Below are positions 14,190-15,371 of a DNA stretch of 15,371 nt, one piece after another. Position numbers and translations under genes: made by a program. The stretch is from UBA1195 sp045598025. Lineage in GTDB: Bacteria; Bacteroidota; Bacteroidia; Bacteroidales; WCHB1-69. The notes beneath the pieces were generated by a model, which worked only from the letters and a program-made list of their open reading frames with translations, did no database searches and had not been told where the DNA came from. Location: positions 1 to 15,371 of the forward strand of contig JAZLLH010000050.1 in the NCBI GenBank assembly GCA_045598025.1. The letters run 5' to 3'. Every line of letters begins with the position of its first letter. Position 1 is the first letter of the stretch.

Positions 14190-14606
14190 ATGAAAATCTG
14201 CATCATCAATGGGCCCAATCTGAACACTTTGGGCACTCGGGAACCGGCCGTATACGGGAACCGGCCGTTTGAAGATTTTTTTCAACTGATGCAGCAGTTG
14301 TATCCCCTGCATCAGTTGACTGTATTCCAGTCCAATGACGAAGGCGCTCTGATTGACGCTCTGCAGCAGGCCGGACGCGAAGCCGATGCCGTAGTGCTGA
14401 ATGCGGGGGCCTACACCCACACTTCCATCGCATTGTCCGATGCGGTGCGCGGTCTGTACATTCCCGTCATCGAAGTGCATTTATCCAATGTGTTCGCCCG
14501 AGAAAGCTACCGTCATCACTCCTGCCTTTCCGCCGTCTGCCGGGGCGTAATTGCCGGCTTCGGTCTGGACAGTTACCGCTTAGCCATTGAAAACCTTATC
14601 CGATAA
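14190..14606 (+). CDS. aroQ: 3-dehydroquinate dehydratase, type II
   Basis: This 138-aa cytoplasmic enzyme converts 3-dehydroquinate to 3-dehydroshikimate, step three of the shikimate pathway for aromatic amino acids; type II enzymes form dodecamers. All motifs are present: GPNLN at 8-12, TREPAVYG with Arg17 and catalytic Tyr22, FQSNDEGALID at 46-56, LNAGAYTHTSIAL at 70-82, and IEVHLSN with Glu95 and the catalytic-base His97, then ARESYRHHS. Length is near the usual 140-150 aa. It is the middle gene of ftsB-aroQ-small ORF, with gaps of 6 and 3 bp. Confidence 0.97.
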   Translation: MKICIINGPNLNTLGTREPAVYGNRPFEDFFQLMQQLYPLHQLTVFQSNDEGALIDALQQAGREADAVVLNAGAYTHTSIALSDAVRGLYIPVIEVHLSNVFARESYRHHSCLSAVCRGVIAGFGLDSYRLAIENLIR

Positions 14607-14609
14607 GTC

Positions 14610-14765
14610 ATGGTACGCAAACTCATCAGCATGCTCTTTGTCTTTTTGGGCACTTTCGGCATTTTCTACTCCGCCAACGTGGGCGAATACGGATGGACAC
14701 TGATGTGCGGTGGACTCGTCATCCTCGGCGCCCTGATTCTGAAAAAAGCACCGAAAGGAAACTAG
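14610..14765 (+). CDS. Small two-helix membrane protein, 51 aa
   Basis: An ATG three bases after the aroQ stop opens a 51-codon frame ending in TAG at 14763. The product, starting MVRKLISMLFVFLGTFGIFY, has two hydrophobic segments (~4-21 and ~28-45) around a short polar turn (SANVGEYGW) and ends in a basic tail KKAPKGN, so both ends would face the cytoplasm. The close spacing and membrane-like composition support a real coupled gene although it is short. I do not recognise the family and no function can be assigned. Confidence 0.6.
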   Translation: MVRKLISMLFVFLGTFGIFYSANVGEYGWTLMCGGLVILGALILKKAPKGN

Positions 14766-15371
14766 AGTCCGTTTCGGCAGGCATAGTTTTATGAGTGGAA
14801 CAATATTGCCTGAAAACGCATTCGTACGGGACATTGCACTGCTCTCCTACCGCTATTTGAGGAATTTGATTTTTACTCTTGATTACCTTCAGAAATTCAT
14901 CCATATCCTGTTTGATAAGGGTTTGATTTGCCAAAACGTCATTCAATACAGATTTCTTGAGGAACAATTTGTGTATGTCACAGTTTTCCAATGATAATTC
15001 GTCAACGGGAATATTCAGTTCGTCAATATATTCTTTATTCAAATAAACAATATAAAAGTCCTTTATGGGGATATGGGCGTTAATGACGCAATATTGTAAA
15101 GATGCATCGGTAAGATAGACATCTCTAACAGAATCTGTAGATTTCACTTCGTATGCGATGCATTCGTTTCCATCTGCTTCAAGAATATCAACAGCGGCAA
15201 ACACATCATTCTGAACGAATGCCGCCCCATATATATATTTTTCTTTTCTGTCAATGAGTTGCTTTGTGTTTCGAATCCACAAATTCTGTTTTAACACATA
15301 CGGCATTTCCGGTATGGCAAAAGGAACTTTTTCCTGCAAGTTTCTTTTTCTGAAATCATTAAACATATTCT
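14719..15371 (-). CDS. Cas4-like PD-(D/E)XK nuclease domain of a DUF2779-type protein, 5' partial and probably truncated
   Basis: The frame is open to the right edge, so the N-terminus is outside the window; the ATG at 15366 is probably internal. The 215 visible residues show a PD-(D/E)XK nuclease core: VDIL (Asp60), YEVK (Glu73, Lys75) and a following LQYCV helix (Gln91). Then come three Cys (177, 183, 189) in GEQCNVPYECVFRQYC, the Cas4/AddB-type Fe-S ligands, the fourth of which is normally near the N-terminus. DUF2779-family proteins continue with a ~300-aa RNase H-like half after this motif. Here only ~26 unrelated residues follow and the frame ends inside the antisense of the 51-aa ORF, so the 3' part appears deleted near 14780-14800. 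The family is found in mobile and defence contexts, but its role is not established. Confidence 0.72.
   Translation of the reverse strand, partial: NMFNDFRKRNLQEKVPFAIPEMPYVLKQNLWIRNTKQLIDRKEKYIYGAAFVQNDVFAAVDILEADGNECIAYEVKSTDSVRDVYLTDASLQYCVINAHIPIKDFYIVYLNKEYIDELNIPVDELSLENCDIHKLFLKKSVLNDVLANQTLIKQDMDEFLKVIKSKNQIPQIAVGEQCNVPYECVFRQYCSTHKTMPAETDSSFLSVLFSESGRRG

Noticed and set aside
14166..14765. Search for tRNA, CRISPR repeats, attachment sites or insertion-sequence ends across the window, including the edges
   Set aside because: No cloverleaf-like sequence, regularly spaced repeats, transposase or terminal inverted repeats were seen by eye; a computed search could still find weak ones.

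Overview
The window looks like chromosomal DNA of an anaerobic Bacteroidales bacterium (phylum Bacteroidota), base composition near 50% G+C. The signs are repeated TAnnTTTG promoter -7 elements ahead of operons, weak or absent Shine-Dalgarno sequences, the long (~665 aa) form of urocanate hydratase, a Mrp/ApbC protein of the type lacking the C-terminal CxxC pair, and a FtsB/DivIC-like protein with a typical C-terminal tail. I cannot name the genus.

Left edge (1-1314, minus strand): remains of a type I restriction-modification locus. It holds the first ~60 codons of an hsdM methyltransferase, cut short by an apparent internal deletion, then a Bro-N/Fic fusion gene broken by a one-base deletion in an A run, then the start of an unknown ORF leaving the window at base 1.

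Centre left (1361-6377, minus strand): a tight four-gene unit in the order mrp/apbC, hutU, NUDIX hydrolase (MTH1-like), MltF-type lytic transglycosylase. Gaps are about 33 bp, 8 bp and an ATGA overlap. A TAnnTTTG promoter lies ahead of mrp. This is a mixed operon: Fe-S carrier, histidine catabolism, nucleotide-pool sanitation, cell-wall remodelling.

Centre (6486-11308, minus strand): a secreted GH3-family protein with its own promoter and terminator and several altered active-site residues; a SulP/BicA-type anion transporter with a STAS domain, terminator and a 5'-leader palindrome; and a MutT-type NUDIX protein with an unusual hydrophobic C-terminal tail.

Right (11457-14765, plus strand): divergent from mutT is a 774-aa membrane-anchored protein I do not recognise, then an operon of ftsB/divIC-like, aroQ (type II 3-dehydroquinate dehydratase) and a 51-aa two-helix membrane protein.

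Right edge (14719-15371, minus strand): a Cas4-like PD-(D/E)XK nuclease domain of the DUF2779 family, running off the window at its 5' end and apparently lacking its C-terminal half.

I see no tRNA, rRNA, CRISPR array or insertion sequence. No gene-free stretch exceeds 300 bases; the longest are about 120-190 bp and hold the promoters, terminators and palindromes listed. No clear new multi-gene system is proven. The best leads are the unrecognised 774-aa protein with its divergent membrane-tailed NUDIX neighbour, the GH3 protein with a replaced nucleophile, the 51-aa membrane protein, and the decayed defence genes at both edges.
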